Below, in pieces: positions 55,336 through 64,000 of a DNA stretch of 64,000 bases. Position 1 is the stretch's first letter, and each line of letters begins with the position of its first letter. This DNA comes from Clostridium ljungdahlii DSM 13528 (GTDB lineage: Bacteria > Bacillota > Clostridia > Clostridiales > Clostridiaceae). The position numbers and the translations under genes are program-made. The notes under the pieces were generated by a model, which saw nothing but the letters and a program-made list of their open reading frames with translations, had not been told where the DNA came from and made no database searches. Location of the stretch: positions 2,170,001 to 2,234,000 of the forward strand of contig NC_014328.1 of assembly GCF_000143685.1 (NCBI RefSeq). Direction: 5' to 3'.

Positions 55336-55561
55336 ATATTTAAATAATAAAAGCTTTGACAGGGACTATTAAATATGATGTATATTTTAAAGCGAGTGGG
55401 ATCTGGTGTAAACCCATAAATATTTCATATTGAAACTCACCCTTGAGCTGTAAGCTGAAATTATAGTAAGCTGTGCCGGTGTGAATCGTTATTGAATTAA
55501 GTAATAAAATTGGGTGGTACCGCGAACAGACTTCTCGCCTCAAGAGAAAGGCTGTTTTTTT
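55336..55561 (+). ncRNA. T-box leader, Leu type (specifier CTC), first of tandem pair
   Basis: Antiterminator TGGGTGGTACCGCG at 55511-55524, specifier CTC at 55436-55438 in GAAACTCACCCTTGAGCTG, terminator with T-run to 55561. It is followed by a second T-box, not a gene. Confidence 0.87.
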
Positions 55562-55704
55562 GTGCTAATTTTTAACCTAAAATTACCTATATTAATTACT
55601 TTGAATTATAAATATTTAGTGTGTATCAAGTTTAAATTTGATTTAAGTAATTTAATTTTTAGAAACTATTTATAAATGTAAATTAGAAAGTATAAAATAC
55701 GTAT

Positions 55705-55922
55705 TAATATATGAAAGCTTTGAAAGGGATAAGTAGATATTATAATATTTTAAAGAGAGTGAGAGATTTGGTGTAAACTCACAGATATATAATATTGAAA
55801 CTCACCCTTGAGCTGTAAGCTGAAATTAGTAGGCTGGGCCGGCTTTGCCGTTATTAAATTGAGTAATAAAATTGGGTGGTACCGTGAACAGACTTCTCAC
55901 CCCATAAGGAGTCTGTTTTTTT
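55705..55922 (+). ncRNA. T-box leader, Leu type (specifier CTC), second of tandem pair
   Basis: Antiterminator TGGGTGGTACCGTG at 55873-55886 (last C is T), specifier CTC at 55801-55803, terminator (AACAGACT...AGTCTGTT) with T-run to 55922. The specifier region is the same as in the first leader. It lies 46 bp before ilvB. Confidence 0.87.
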
Positions 55923-55967
55923 GTACCCAAAAATCTTATTAAATTGAATTTACAAGGAGAGATGGTT

Positions 55968-57578
55968 ATGAAAGCTGCTGAAGCAGTTATCCAATGTTTA
56001 AAAAAAGAAAATGTAAATATGGTATTTGGGTATCCTGGTGCTGCAGTGGTTCCTATATATGAAGCTTTGAGAAAATCAGATGTGAAGCATATATTAGTAA
56101 GACAGGAACAAGCTGCAGGACACTCTGCTAGTGGATATGCTAGGTCAACTGGAGAAGTTGGAGTCTGTATAGTTACATCAGGACCTGGCGCAACTAATCT
56201 AATTACTGCCATTGCTGCTGCATATATGGATTCCATTCCTCTTGTTGTTATTACGGGTCAGGTTAAGTCTACATTAATCGGAAGGGATGTATTCCAAGAA
56301 TTAGATATCACAGGTGCTACAGAATCTTTTACAAAATATAATTTTCTTGAAAGAGATGCTAAATCTATACCTAAGACTATAAAGGAAGCATTTTATATAG
56401 CTGAAACTGGTAGAAAAGGCCCTGTGCTTGTAGATATACCTATGGATATAATGGAAGAAGATATTGATTTTGAATATCCTGAAAGTGTAAATATAAGAGG
56501 ATACAAACCTACTGTTAAAGGACACTCTGGGCAAATAAAGAAAATAATAGATAGAATCAAAGTTAGCAAGAGACCTCTTATTTGTGCAGGTGGCGGAGTT
56601 ATACTGGCAAATGCACAAAAAGAACTGGAGCAATTTGTTAAAAAATCACATATACCTGTTGTTCATACTCTTATGGGAAAAGGATGTATAAATGAAAATA
56701 GTGATTATTATGTAGGTTTAATAGGTACTCATGGCTTTGCTTATGCCAATAAAGTTGTACAAAATGCAGATGTACTAATACTTATTGGAGCTAGAGCTTC
56801 AGATAGAACTGTCAGTGGAGTAAAAAGTTTTGCAAAGGATGCAGATATAATTCATATAGATATCGATCCTGCTGAAATAGGTAAAATTCTGAACACTTAT
56901 ATTCCAGTGGTTGGTGATTGTGGAAGTGTTTTATCGGATTTAAATAAAGAAATAGTAGCTCCACAGACAGAAAAATGGATGGAAGAAATTAAAAATTGGA
57001 AAAAAGATTTGTATATAGAAAGAAAGCCTACAGATAAAGTTAATCCCAAATATGTGTTAAAAACTGTTTCTGATACATTAGGAGAAGAGGTTATTTTGAC
57101 AGCAGATGTAGGACAAAATCAGTTGTGGTGTGCCCGTAATTTTAGGATGACAGGGAATAGAAAGTTTTTAACTTCTGGAGGCCTCGGAACTATGGGATAT
57201 TCTCTCCCAGCAGCTATTGGTGCTAAAATTGCATGTCCTGATAAGCAAGTTATAGCTTTTGCAGGTGATGGTGGATTTCAAATGAGTCTTTTTGAACTTG
57301 GAACTATTGCCGAAAATAATCTAAACATTATTATAGTTTTGTTTAACAACTCAGGACTGGGTATGGTTAGGGAGATACAAGACAATAAATATTCTGGTGA
57401 ATTTGGAGTAAATTTTAGGACCAATCCAGATTTTGTAAAACTTGCAGAAGCCTATGGATTAAAAGCTAAGAGAGTAGAAAATGATTCTGAATTTAACGGA
57501 GTTTTTAGAGAAGCATTAGATTCAAGCAAGGCATTTTTAATAGAGTGCATTGTAGATCCTCATGAGAGAACTTTTTAG
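55968..57578 (+). CDS. ilvB: Acetolactate synthase large (catalytic) subunit
   Basis: A 536-residue ThDP enzyme that condenses pyruvate to acetolactate, or pyruvate and 2-oxobutyrate to acetohydroxybutyrate. Motifs: NMVFGYPGAAVVPIYEAL, HILVRQEQAAGHSASGYAR with the catalytic Glu, GPGATNLITAIA, and the ThDP motif GDGGFQMSLFELGTIAENNLNIIIVLFNN. The ATG at 55968 follows AAGGAGAGA. It lies under two Leu T-boxes in series, so leucine tRNA charging controls entry to the pathway. Confidence 0.96.
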   Translation: MKAAEAVIQCLKKENVNMVFGYPGAAVVPIYEALRKSDVKHILVRQEQAAGHSASGYARSTGEVGVCIVTSGPGATNLITAIAAAYMDSIPLVVITGQVKSTLIGRDVFQELDITGATESFTKYNFLERDAKSIPKTIKEAFYIAETGRKGPVLVDIPMDIMEEDIDFEYPESVNIRGYKPTVKGHSGQIKKIIDRIKVSKRPLICAGGGVILANAQKELEQFVKKSHIPVVHTLMGKGCINENSDYYVGLIGTHGFAYANKVVQNADVLILIGARASDRTVSGVKSFAKDADIIHIDIDPAEIGKILNTYIPVVGDCGSVLSDLNKEIVAPQTEKWMEEIKNWKKDLYIERKPTDKVNPKYVLKTVSDTLGEEVILTADVGQNQLWCARNFRMTGNRKFLTSGGLGTMGYSLPAAIGAKIACPDKQVIAFAGDGGFQMSLFELGTIAENNLNIIIVLFNNSGLGMVREIQDNKYSGEFGVNFRTNPDFVKLAEAYGLKAKRVENDSEFNGVFREALDSSKAFLIECIVDPHERTF

Positions 57579-57593
57579 AAAGAGGTGATTACT

Positions 57594-58085
57594 ATAAAAA
57601 AGTATGTGATGTCAGTATTAGTGGAAAATCATTCAGGTGTTTTAAGTAAAGTAGCCGGACTTTTTAGTAGAAGGGGATATAATATTCACAGTCTTACTGT
57701 AGGAGTTACAGGAGATCCTGAAATATCACGAATGACTATTGTATCCATTGGAGACGACTATATGTTTGAGCAGATAAGTAAGCAGCTGAATAAATTGATT
57801 GAAGTTATAAAAGTAATAGAATTAAACCCCGATGCATCTGTTTATAGGGAGTTATCTCTTATAAAAGTTTCTGCAGAATCCAATAATAAATTGCTAATTA
57901 TGGAAAGTGTAAATACTTTTAGAGGTAAAATAGTAGATATGAATGAAAAAAGTATGATAATTGAAATAACCGGAAATGAAAAGAAGATATCTGCTTTTAT
58001 TGAACTAATGAAGCCTTATGGAATAAAGGAAATTATACGTACTGGACTTACTGCACTTCAAAGAGGAAGTAAGCTGGAAGATTAA
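57594..58085 (+). CDS. ilvN: Acetolactate synthase small (regulatory) subunit
   Basis: A 163-residue ACT-domain protein, (M)KKYVMSVLVENHSGVLSKVA, with RRGYNIHSLTVG, which binds valine for feedback control, and a C-terminal domain ending RTGLTALQRGS. The start is unclear: the frame has no ATG before KKYVM. A GTG at 57585 lies inside the ribosome site (AGAGGTG), so initiation at ATA 57594, seven bases after it, fits best. An ATG at the fifth residue lacks a ribosome site and would remove conserved residues. It follows ilvB by 15 bp. Confidence 0.92.
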   Translation: MKKYVMSVLVENHSGVLSKVAGLFSRRGYNIHSLTVGVTGDPEISRMTIVSIGDDYMFEQISKQLNKLIEVIKVIELNPDASVYRELSLIKVSAESNNKLLIMESVNTFRGKIVDMNEKSMIIEITGNEKKISAFIELMKPYGIKEIIRTGLTALQRGSKLED

Positions 58086-58102
58086 ATGAAAACTTATAAT
58101 AA

Positions 58103-58148
58103 GAAATATCTCTTTTGTCTTAAATATTAAAGGCAAAGGGATATTTTT
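58103..58148 (+). terminator. Terminator after ilvBN
   Basis: AAATATCTCTTTTGTCT and AGGCAAAGGGATATTT pair with small irregularities, then a T-run. Confidence 0.75.
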
Positions 58149-58334
58149 TTATTTGCTAATATTACTTATAAATAGGAATATTAACAAATATAAGTTATAT
58201 ACTTAATATAGACAAATTATATTTTAAAAGATGGGAATACAAAATTAATATTTGAAGTAAAGAACTTATTTAAAGTTATAGATGAAATGCCATAAGGGTG
58301 GTATGAAAATTAAATTTAGAGGAGGGACACAGAC

Positions 58335-58601
58335 ATGGACAATACAATATTATTGAGTAAGATATCCCAGGGCTTAATGGAATGCTGTAAATCAAAAAAT
58401 TTTTCAAGAGTAAATAAATTAACTGTGAATGTAAATGAAAACAGCAATATTAATTCTTGTAATCTTTATGAGTATCTTAAAAATTTTAATAAAGGCATAG
58501 TAGATGAATCTACAGAAATTAAAATTGAAATTGAAGATTTGCCGGATCAAGTTGTAATCATAAGCAGCATAGAAGGTGATATATCACAAGAGTGCATATA
58601 A
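58335..58601 (+). CDS. Small acidic hypothetical protein
   Basis: An 88-residue protein, MDNTILLSKISQGLMECCKS, with an alternating strand-like region KLTVNVNENSNI and an acidic end (EIKIEIEDLPDQVVIISSIE). The ATG follows AGAGGAGGG, so it is a real gene. The pattern vaguely resembles the N-terminal part of HypA (nickel insertion) without its zinc ribbon, but this is too weak for a name. It is flanked by terminators, thus a single-gene transcript. Confidence 0.6.
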   Translation: MDNTILLSKISQGLMECCKSKNFSRVNKLTVNVNENSNINSCNLYEYLKNFNKGIVDESTEIKIEIEDLPDQVVIISSIEGDISQECI

Positions 58602-58636
58602 AGTATGTATAAGGTTTCCACACGAAAAATCAAGGA

Positions 58637-58677
58637 AATGGGTATAGATTTGGTTTTTACACAAATCTATACCCATT
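58637..58677. terminator. Bidirectional terminator between convergent genes
   Basis: AATGGGTATAGATTT (58637-58651) pairs perfectly with AAATCTATACCCATT (58663-58677) between the small gene and the convergent carboxylase gene. Confidence 0.8.
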
Positions 58678-58681
58678 CCCA

Positions 58682-60643
58682 CTAAGCAAGATTAAATTTC
58701 TTTCTAATCATATTAACTAATACTTTTGCTGTATCATCAACTCCGCCGAACAGGCTGCTGTTAATTAAGATGTCTTTGTAAAGTACATTATCACTGTATG
58801 ACTTTGCATAACTTAGGCTGTATAGCTGACGCGCTTCATCAACTTCTTTAATCAACTTATCAGCTTCATCTGGCTTTATATGAAGTATATTGATACAATT
58901 TTCCTTTCGTATCTCATAGGGAGCATAGATAAATATGCTGAAATGATTTGAATGGTTTCTTAAAATATAGTCAGAACACCTTCCTACAAATATACAGGAT
59001 GATTTATCTGCCAGATCACAGATGATTTTCTTTTGGGCTTCAAATATTTCTTCTTGTGTCTTTTCTGAACTAGTTCCTAGTGGAAATTTCATTTTTTTGT
59101 ATTCATTTTTATCTATTTCTTCTCCACTGTCAATAGTAGATACAGGCAAATTCATCTTTTTTGCAGCTTCTTCAACGATATCCCTGTCGTAATATTCAAC
59201 GCCTAACAATTCAGCCATTTTTTTAGCAATGGGACGTCCCAGACTCCCGAATTGACGGGAAATAGTTATTACATAATTCTCTAATCCGATATTTACCTTT
59301 TCATTTTCTAAAAAAGCTGTGGTAAAGTTGCCGGAGACAAAGTTTTTATTTCGCATTATTGCAATATCAGTATTTATGGTTGTAGAAACTCCTTCTAGCT
59401 TAAAGTCTTTCAATGCTTTTATCATATTGGCAATGCAGGTATTTCTATCTTTTTCCCAAACCACAAGTTTACAGAGCATAGGATCGTAAAATGGAGAAAT
59501 TTTGTATCCTTCGTGAATAGCATGCTCTATACGAACAGTTCCATCTGAGGTATCAGGAAATGATAAACTTGTAATTGTACCCGGCGAAGGTTTAAATGTT
59601 TTGGGATCTTCTGCATAAATACGGCATTCAATGCTGTGGCCTTTTAGTCTAATATCTTCCTGCTTAAATGGTAATTTTTCTCCGTTTGCAACACGAATTT
59701 GATTTTCTACTAAATCTATATTTACAACATATTCGGATACTGGATGTTCTACTTGAAGCCTTGCATTTATTTCCATAAAATAATAGTTTCCATCAGCACC
59801 TCTCAAATATTCAATGGTACCTGCTCCAGAATATTTCATCTCCTTAATAATCTTTTGTGTATATGAATAAAGTTTCTTTCTGTCTTCTTCAGTAACTACA
59901 GCTGACGGTGATTCTTCAATAATTTTCTGATATCTTCTCTGAATAGAACATTCTCTTTCTCCCAAGCAGACTACATTTCCATAGTCATCTGCTATAAACT
60001 GTACTTCTATGTGTCTTGGAGATAGAACTGCTTTTTCAATGTAAATATCTCCACTTGCAAATGCCATATTTCCTATTCTCTGCATACTTTCAAAAATAGC
60101 CTGTGTAACTTTTTCAGATTCAAAATAAGTAATTTTTTCTATTCCTTTACCTCCTCCTCCTTTGTCCAGTTTAAGTAAAATAGGTAATCCAACTTTTTCT
60201 GCAGTATCATAAATTTCTTTTACACTGGAAATCGGCTTAATTGTTCCTGGCGTAACCGGAACCCCTAATTTATTAGCAATAATACGACAATAACATTTGG
60301 ATTCGATGTTTTCTAAAATTGAAGGGTCAGGTCCGATCCATTTTGCACCTGCAGCAGCAACTGCATTAGCAAATGATGCTGCCTCTGATAAAAATCCATA
60401 TCCGGGATGTACGGCATCTGCCCCTGATTTCTTAATAACATCTACAAGTGCATCAATATTTAAGTAACTTTTAACAGGTGCAGAGAGACCAATATTATAG
60501 CTTTCTGCAGCTTTGTTAATGTAATCAGCATTTTTATCAGCATCTGAGTATACAACAACAGTTTCAATTTTAAGTTTATTACATGTATGAATAATTCTGT
60601 TTACAATTTCACCGCGATTTGCAATTAAAATCTTTTTTATCAT
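58682..60643 (-). CDS. Biotin carboxylase fused to cytidylate-kinase-like domain
   Basis: A 653-residue fusion. Residues 1-450 are a full biotin carboxylase: MIKKILIANRGEI, AVHPGYGFLSEAASFANA, KLDKGGGGKGIEK (ATP loop), EVQFIADDYGNVVCLGERECSIQRRYQK, YFMEINARLQVEHPVSEYV. Residues about 460-653 are a P-loop-like cytidylate kinase 2 domain (YVITISRQFGSLGRPIAKKMAELLGVEYYDRDIV, FVGRCSDYILR). The ATG at 60643 follows AAAGGGGTG. Carboxyltransferase and biotin carrier genes are not nearby. The fusion could link carboxylation to nucleotide status. A divergent PucR regulator lies 276 bp away and may control it. Confidence 0.88.
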   Translation of the reverse strand: MIKKILIANRGEIVNRIIHTCNKLKIETVVVYSDADKNADYINKAAESYNIGLSAPVKSYLNIDALVDVIKKSGADAVHPGYGFLSEAASFANAVAAAGAKWIGPDPSILENIESKCYCRIIANKLGVPVTPGTIKPISSVKEIYDTAEKVGLPILLKLDKGGGGKGIEKITYFESEKVTQAIFESMQRIGNMAFASGDIYIEKAVLSPRHIEVQFIADDYGNVVCLGERECSIQRRYQKIIEESPSAVVTEEDRKKLYSYTQKIIKEMKYSGAGTIEYLRGADGNYYFMEINARLQVEHPVSEYVVNIDLVENQIRVANGEKLPFKQEDIRLKGHSIECRIYAEDPKTFKPSPGTITSLSFPDTSDGTVRIEHAIHEGYKISPFYDPMLCKLVVWEKDRNTCIANMIKALKDFKLEGVSTTINTDIAIMRNKNFVSGNFTTAFLENEKVNIGLENYVITISRQFGSLGRPIAKKMAELLGVEYYDRDIVEEAAKKMNLPVSTIDSGEEIDKNEYKKMKFPLGTSSEKTQEEIFEAQKKIICDLADKSSCIFVGRCSDYILRNHSNHFSIFIYAPYEIRKENCINILHIKPDEADKLIKEVDEARQLYSLSYAKSYSDNVLYKDILINSSLFGGVDDTAKVLVNMIRKKFNLA

Positions 60644-60720
60644 GTTAGCACCCCTTTTCAATAAATTATTGTTTTATTGGTTCAGTTCTATAACAGTTTA
60701 CAATTATGAAGATAAAAAAT

Positions 60721-60765
60721 AAGGACATGGCAAAATAACTATAACAGATACATTGCCATGTCCTT
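60721..60765 (-). terminator. Hairpin with U-run in the carboxylase leader (possible attenuator)
   Basis: AAGGACATGGCA (60721-60732) pairs perfectly with TGCCATGTCCTT (60754-60765). In the leftward direction it is followed by ATTTTTTAT, a good intrinsic terminator 78 bp before the carboxylase ATG. No gene ends upstream of it leftward, so it is a leader attenuator candidate. Confidence 0.6.
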
Positions 60766-60919
60766 GTTAGGTTAAACTATAGCATATTTTAAATTTTATG
60801 ACAACAGTAAACAAACACAAATTTTCCTGATTTTTTTATGCTGTGAGTACAAAACAAATAAAAAAATTTATGATATACTATTAAAAAATCAATTTAAAAT
60901 TGTAAAAGGGAGTCAAAAT

Positions 60920-62071
60920 ATGAGTTATCTTTTATCTGAATTTTATTCATCTTCAAAAGAAATATATAAGATCAGGTTAATGGCAGGGGAAAAAGGTCTC
61001 ATAAATGATATAACATGGGTATACCTTGCTGAAGATATAGAAAATGCAGATTTTCTAAGAGGAAATGAATTAGTTATTACTACTGGTTTATCAGCTGGGA
61101 CAAAAATAAGCTGGCTTTATGAATTAATTAGAGAATTAATTTACCGAAAATGCAGTGGTTTGTTAATAAATACTGATAAATATATTCTTGTTAAGAATAT
61201 TTCCAGAGAAGTTATTGAACTGTGTAATTCAGAAAATTTTCCTCTTTTTATAATGCCTTGGGAAATACATATTTCTGATATTATGCAGGATTACTGTAAT
61301 AAGATATTTATGGATAAATACCTGGAAAATACTTTATCTAAGTTGTTTTATAATATAATATTCGATTCTCAAAATGTTAAAAATTATATTCCTCTTTTAA
61401 ATTCAAATGGTTATCCTACAGAATCTTCTTATTATGCAGCTAAAATAACTAATATTAGTTCACCGCTGAAATTACAAAATTGTATTAATCTCTTGTCAAT
61501 AAAATATCACATATTTTTAAAAAATAACTATTATATTTTGATTCTGAAGGAATGCCCAAAAAAATTGCTAAATAATCTTATGAAAAACTATTTTGAAATA
61601 GTTGATAATGAAATAACTTCAAACTCATCAATATTAAGACCCCAAATAGGAATAGGCGAAAAAGTTTCTTCATTATCAAAACTTTATTTTAGCTACTCTA
61701 CTGCTTCCTATGCTTTGAAAGTAGCTAAAGCTTCGAATAAGGACTGTGTGTATTTTGATGACCTTGGTATATTTCGAATACTGAGTTCCGTATCTAACAA
61801 AGAATTACTACAAAATATCTATTTTGAGATGCTTGATCCCATAATAGATTATGACAGGAAGAATAACACCCAACTGCTAAAAACTTTGAAAGTATATTTG
61901 GATTTTGATGGCAGCATTCAGGAAACTGCAAATTTCCTATATAACCATCGCAATACCATCAATTACCGCATGAAGAAAATACATGACCTGTTAAAAAAAG
62001 ATTTAACCTCAACGGAGGATAAATTTAATTTAAGGATGGCCTTTTATATTAAAGAATATATGAGATTGTAA
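60920..62071 (+). CDS. PucR-family transcriptional regulator
   Basis: A 383-residue regulator. The N-terminal PucR domain (LMAGEKGLINDITWVYLAED, FLRGNELVITTGLSAG) senses a metabolite. The middle resembles a degenerate GGDEF/CdaR segment (IGIGEKVSSLSKLYFSYSTASYALKVA). The C-terminus is the HTH_30 domain (LKVYLDFDGSIQETANFLYN followed by HRNTINYRMKKIHDLL). PucR/CdaR proteins control use of purines, amino acids, GABA or sugar acids. With an aminotransferase of the GabT type downstream, an amino-acid signal is likely. The ATG follows AAAGGGAG. Confidence 0.92.
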   Translation: MSYLLSEFYSSSKEIYKIRLMAGEKGLINDITWVYLAEDIENADFLRGNELVITTGLSAGTKISWLYELIRELIYRKCSGLLINTDKYILVKNISREVIELCNSENFPLFIMPWEIHISDIMQDYCNKIFMDKYLENTLSKLFYNIIFDSQNVKNYIPLLNSNGYPTESSYYAAKITNISSPLKLQNCINLLSIKYHIFLKNNYYILILKECPKKLLNNLMKNYFEIVDNEITSNSSILRPQIGIGEKVSSLSKLYFSYSTASYALKVAKASNKDCVYFDDLGIFRILSSVSNKELLQNIYFEMLDPIIDYDRKNNTQLLKTLKVYLDFDGSIQETANFLYNHRNTINYRMKKIHDLLKKDLTSTEDKFNLRMAFYIKEYMRL

Positions 62072-62838
62072 ATGCATGATAAACAGAGTTCTTGGCATCA
62101 GATGACCTGATGCTTAGAAATCGTTATCCAGGGACGTAGATGCTCTTTACTCTCACTTGGAGAAAAGCAGATATCCCAAATCTTTGATTTGGTGATAGTC
62201 GCTTTCGCTGTGTGCGTGAGAGTATTAGAGCAGGTAGTCATCGGATAAAATATAGAACTATCTTATCAATATTAAAATATAGATGAGATAGTTCTTATTA
62301 TTTTATTGCAAAAGTCATATAAGATAAATATTAGGTTAAAATGAACATTTCTAGTGAAAAATTTTTCCAAATAGTAATTTACTAGACATATAATAATTAA
62401 AAGTAACAATAATTCGCAAATATATCATTATAAAATTAATAAATCATAAATAGTTATTTGGTTTTTTTGATAATTTATCACGCCATTTATGATATTTTAT
62501 TTAAAAAATATACGAGATCAAAGAAAAAGAGATATGGGAAGGCTTTATACATGCGCCTTATGTATACTCAGCACAAATTAGACAAATAAAGTTTGTGTTC
62601 ATATGCTATTGTTATACAAAATGAAATATTGTAGTATTTAATTATTCAATATTGATGAAAAAAAAGTAAATATTACACTTTAAATTTTTATTTTGAAATT
62701 TATTATTTTGATTCTTGCAAAAACAGCCGTAAAAAATTGTAACAGTTTACATGATTTGAAATTGATAATTTAATAATAAAATAATTAAATACAATGCCAT
62801 GTTTAAAAAATTAGTTACCGATTTAAGGAGGTCTAAAA
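62072..62838. other. 767-bp spacer with a candidate structured RNA
   Basis: No protein gene. 62095-62295 holds nested inverted repeats and a terminal hairpin (listed separately). 62300-62830 is very A/T-rich with no clear gene, and only the ribosome site AAGGAGG before the aminotransferase stands out. Confidence 0.55.
62095..62295 (+). ncRNA. Candidate structured non-coding RNA with terminator
   Basis: Stems in order: GCATCAG/CTGATGC (62095-62113); TTATCC (62124-62129) with GGATAA (62243-62248) closing; GCTCT + TACTCTCAC (62142-62156) with GTGAGAGTA + AGAGC (62216-62231), a 14-bp stem; inside its loop the 49-bp repeat 62167-62215 with its own CCAAATC/GATTTGG hairpin. The terminator-like stem AGAACTATCT (62254-62263)/AGATAGTTCT (62286-62295) follows. 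I do not recognise a known RNA family. Confidence 0.5.
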
Positions 62839-64000
62839 ATGTTGAAGGAACAATTACCTAAAATAATAACTGATAAAGTCCCTGGACCGAAAGCAGAAGA
62901 AGTAATACGAAGAAGAGAAGATGCAGTACCCTCTGCAATTAAATGTGTATATCCTGTTGTAATAAAAAGGGCAGAAGGTGCGGTGATTGAGGATGTTGAT
63001 GAAAATTATTTTCTTGACTGGACTGGTGGTGTAGGCGTACTAAACGTTGGATTTTCCCATCCAGAAGTGGTTGAAGCTGTGAAAGAACAGTCAGAGAAGT
63101 ATTTCCATGGTATGTTTAATATTGTTACACACGAAGGATATGTTAAGCTGGCAGAGAAAATGAACTCCATTGTTCCTGTAAAGGGAAATAAGAAAAAAAC
63201 GTTTTTCGCAAATAGTGGAGCAGAGGCTGATGAAAATGCAGTAAAAATAGCAAAAGCTTTTACAAATAGACCCAATATAGTTGTATTTTCAGGGGCATTT
63301 CATGGACGTACAGTTATGACCATGGCAATGACATCGAAAAAATCTTATGCCTATGGAATGGGACCTTTTCCAGATGGTGTATACCGTGCAGAATTTCCGT
63401 ATTTATATAGAAGTCCTGAAGGAATGCCAGAGAGTGAAACCATTAATTATTATATAGAAAGTATTAAAAAAGTATTTGATCAAGCTTCACCACCGGAGTA
63501 CGTAGCAGCTATAGTAGTAGAACCACTTCAGGGTGAAGGCGGATTTATTCCAGCTCCCATTGAATGGGTTAAAGCAGTAAGAACTATTTGTGATAAATAT
63601 GGTATATTGCTTGTTGCAGATGAGGTACAATGTGGGTTCTGCCGTACAGGTAAAATGTTTGCTTCTGAATATTGGAAGGAAGCAGGAGCAGCTCCAGATA
63701 TAATAGCAACTGCAAAATCTATTGCAGCTGGTATGCCATTAAGCGCAATAACAGCAAGGGAAGAGATTATGGAGGCAGTAAGACCCGGAACAATTGGAGG
63801 AACCTTCTGTGGAAATGCAGTAGCATGTGCAGCAGCATTAAAAGTGATAGAAATTATGGAAAGAGATCATTTGGCTGACCGTTCTATGGAAATAGGTAAG
63901 AAAGTAATGAAACGCTATATGGAATGGAAAGAAAAATATGAGATTGTTGGAGATGTAAGAGGACTCGGCGGAATGGTTGGAATAGAATTTGTAAAAAACA
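62839..64000 (+). CDS. Class III aminotransferase (GabT-like), 3' end outside window
   Basis: 387 residues of a PLP enzyme are visible. Family motifs: FLDWTGGVGVLNVGFSHPEV, FFANSGAEADENAVKIAKAF, FSGAFHGRTVMTMAMTS, VVEPLQGEGGFIPAP, LLVADEVQCGFCRTGKMFASE, and the PLP lysine in TAKSIAAGMPLSAI. Such enzymes move amino groups of GABA, ornithine, acetylornithine, beta-alanine or branched amino acids; the exact substrate is open. The ATG at 62839 follows TTAAGGAGG. The upstream PucR-family protein may be its regulator. About 50-60 C-terminal residues should remain beyond the window. Confidence 0.9.
   Translation, partial: MLKEQLPKIITDKVPGPKAEEVIRRREDAVPSAIKCVYPVVIKRAEGAVIEDVDENYFLDWTGGVGVLNVGFSHPEVVEAVKEQSEKYFHGMFNIVTHEGYVKLAEKMNSIVPVKGNKKKTFFANSGAEADENAVKIAKAFTNRPNIVVFSGAFHGRTVMTMAMTSKKSYAYGMGPFPDGVYRAEFPYLYRSPEGMPESETINYYIESIKKVFDQASPPEYVAAIVVEPLQGEGGFIPAPIEWVKAVRTICDKYGILLVADEVQCGFCRTGKMFASEYWKEAGAAPDIIATAKSIAAGMPLSAITAREEIMEAVRPGTIGGTFCGNAVACAAALKVIEIMERDHLADRSMEIGKKVMKRYMEWKEKYEIVGDVRGLGGMVGIEFVKN

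Noticed and set aside
62300..62830. Sigma-54 promoter before the aminotransferase
   Set aside because: A TTTTGATTCTTGCA stretch has the -12-like TTGC but lacks the -24 GG at the right spacing.
63006..63275. Minus-strand 89-codon frame near the window end, and a 68-codon plus-strand frame at 63672
   Set aside because: Both are other-frame shadows of the aminotransferase gene, which is open to the window end.

Overview
The window is low-GC, Clostridium-like DNA: A/T-rich spacers, strong AGGAGG ribosome sites, frequent TTG/GTG starts and T-box leaders. The gene content (selenocysteine formate dehydrogenase, two tungsten aldehyde:ferredoxin oxidoreductases, tungstate uptake, molybdopterin genes, [FeFe]-hydrogenase, Etf-linked 2-hydroxyacid dehydrogenase) points to an acetogen of the C. 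ljungdahlii / C. autoethanogenum type. That species-level assignment is inference from gene content, not from a search.

Region 1 (1-27.7 kb) is a tungsten/molybdenum enzyme island. A leftward operon encodes formate dehydrogenase with an in-frame UGA (selenocysteine), a four-cluster ferredoxin, a small Cys-rich protein and a MobB-like P-loop protein. Facing right are three related copies of one module: sigma-54 promoter, AOR, moaD, thiF/moeB-like. Copy 0 (4.5-5.6 kb) has lost its AOR and keeps only a 3' scar. Copy A (9.4-11.6 kb) has an intact AOR but only a moaD-MOSC chimeric scar. Copy B (21.1-25.5 kb) is complete. Four sigma-54 activators (two types, two copies each) are interleaved. Two promoters carry three upstream repeats at about 41-bp spacing, probably activator sites. 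Between the copies lie a FecCD-type metal ABC transporter, the tungstate transporter tupABC and two moeA genes, so uptake, cofactor synthesis, enzyme and regulator sit together.

Region 2 (27.7-41.2 kb) is mostly housekeeping or unlinked: an HTH protein, an EamA permease, endonuclease IV, a class B penicillin-binding protein, an [FeFe]-hydrogenase, a DUF2334 deacetylase-like protein and sbcDC.

Region 3 (41.2-58.1 kb) is dominated by branched-chain amino acid control. Six T-box leaders were read by eye. One Ile type precedes etfB-etfA-2-hydroxyacid dehydrogenase. One Ile type is an orphan on the minus strand. A Val type precedes a tandem pair of identical ilvC genes, an Ile type precedes ilvD, and two Leu types in series precede ilvBN. 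Also here are a PanE-like reductase, an [FeFe]-hydrogenase-like/chemotaxis-receptor fusion and an AEC permease.

Region 4 (58.3-64 kb) has a small unknown protein, a biotin carboxylase fused to a cytidylate-kinase-like domain, a divergent PucR-type regulator, a 770-bp spacer with a candidate structured RNA, and a class III aminotransferase cut by the window end.
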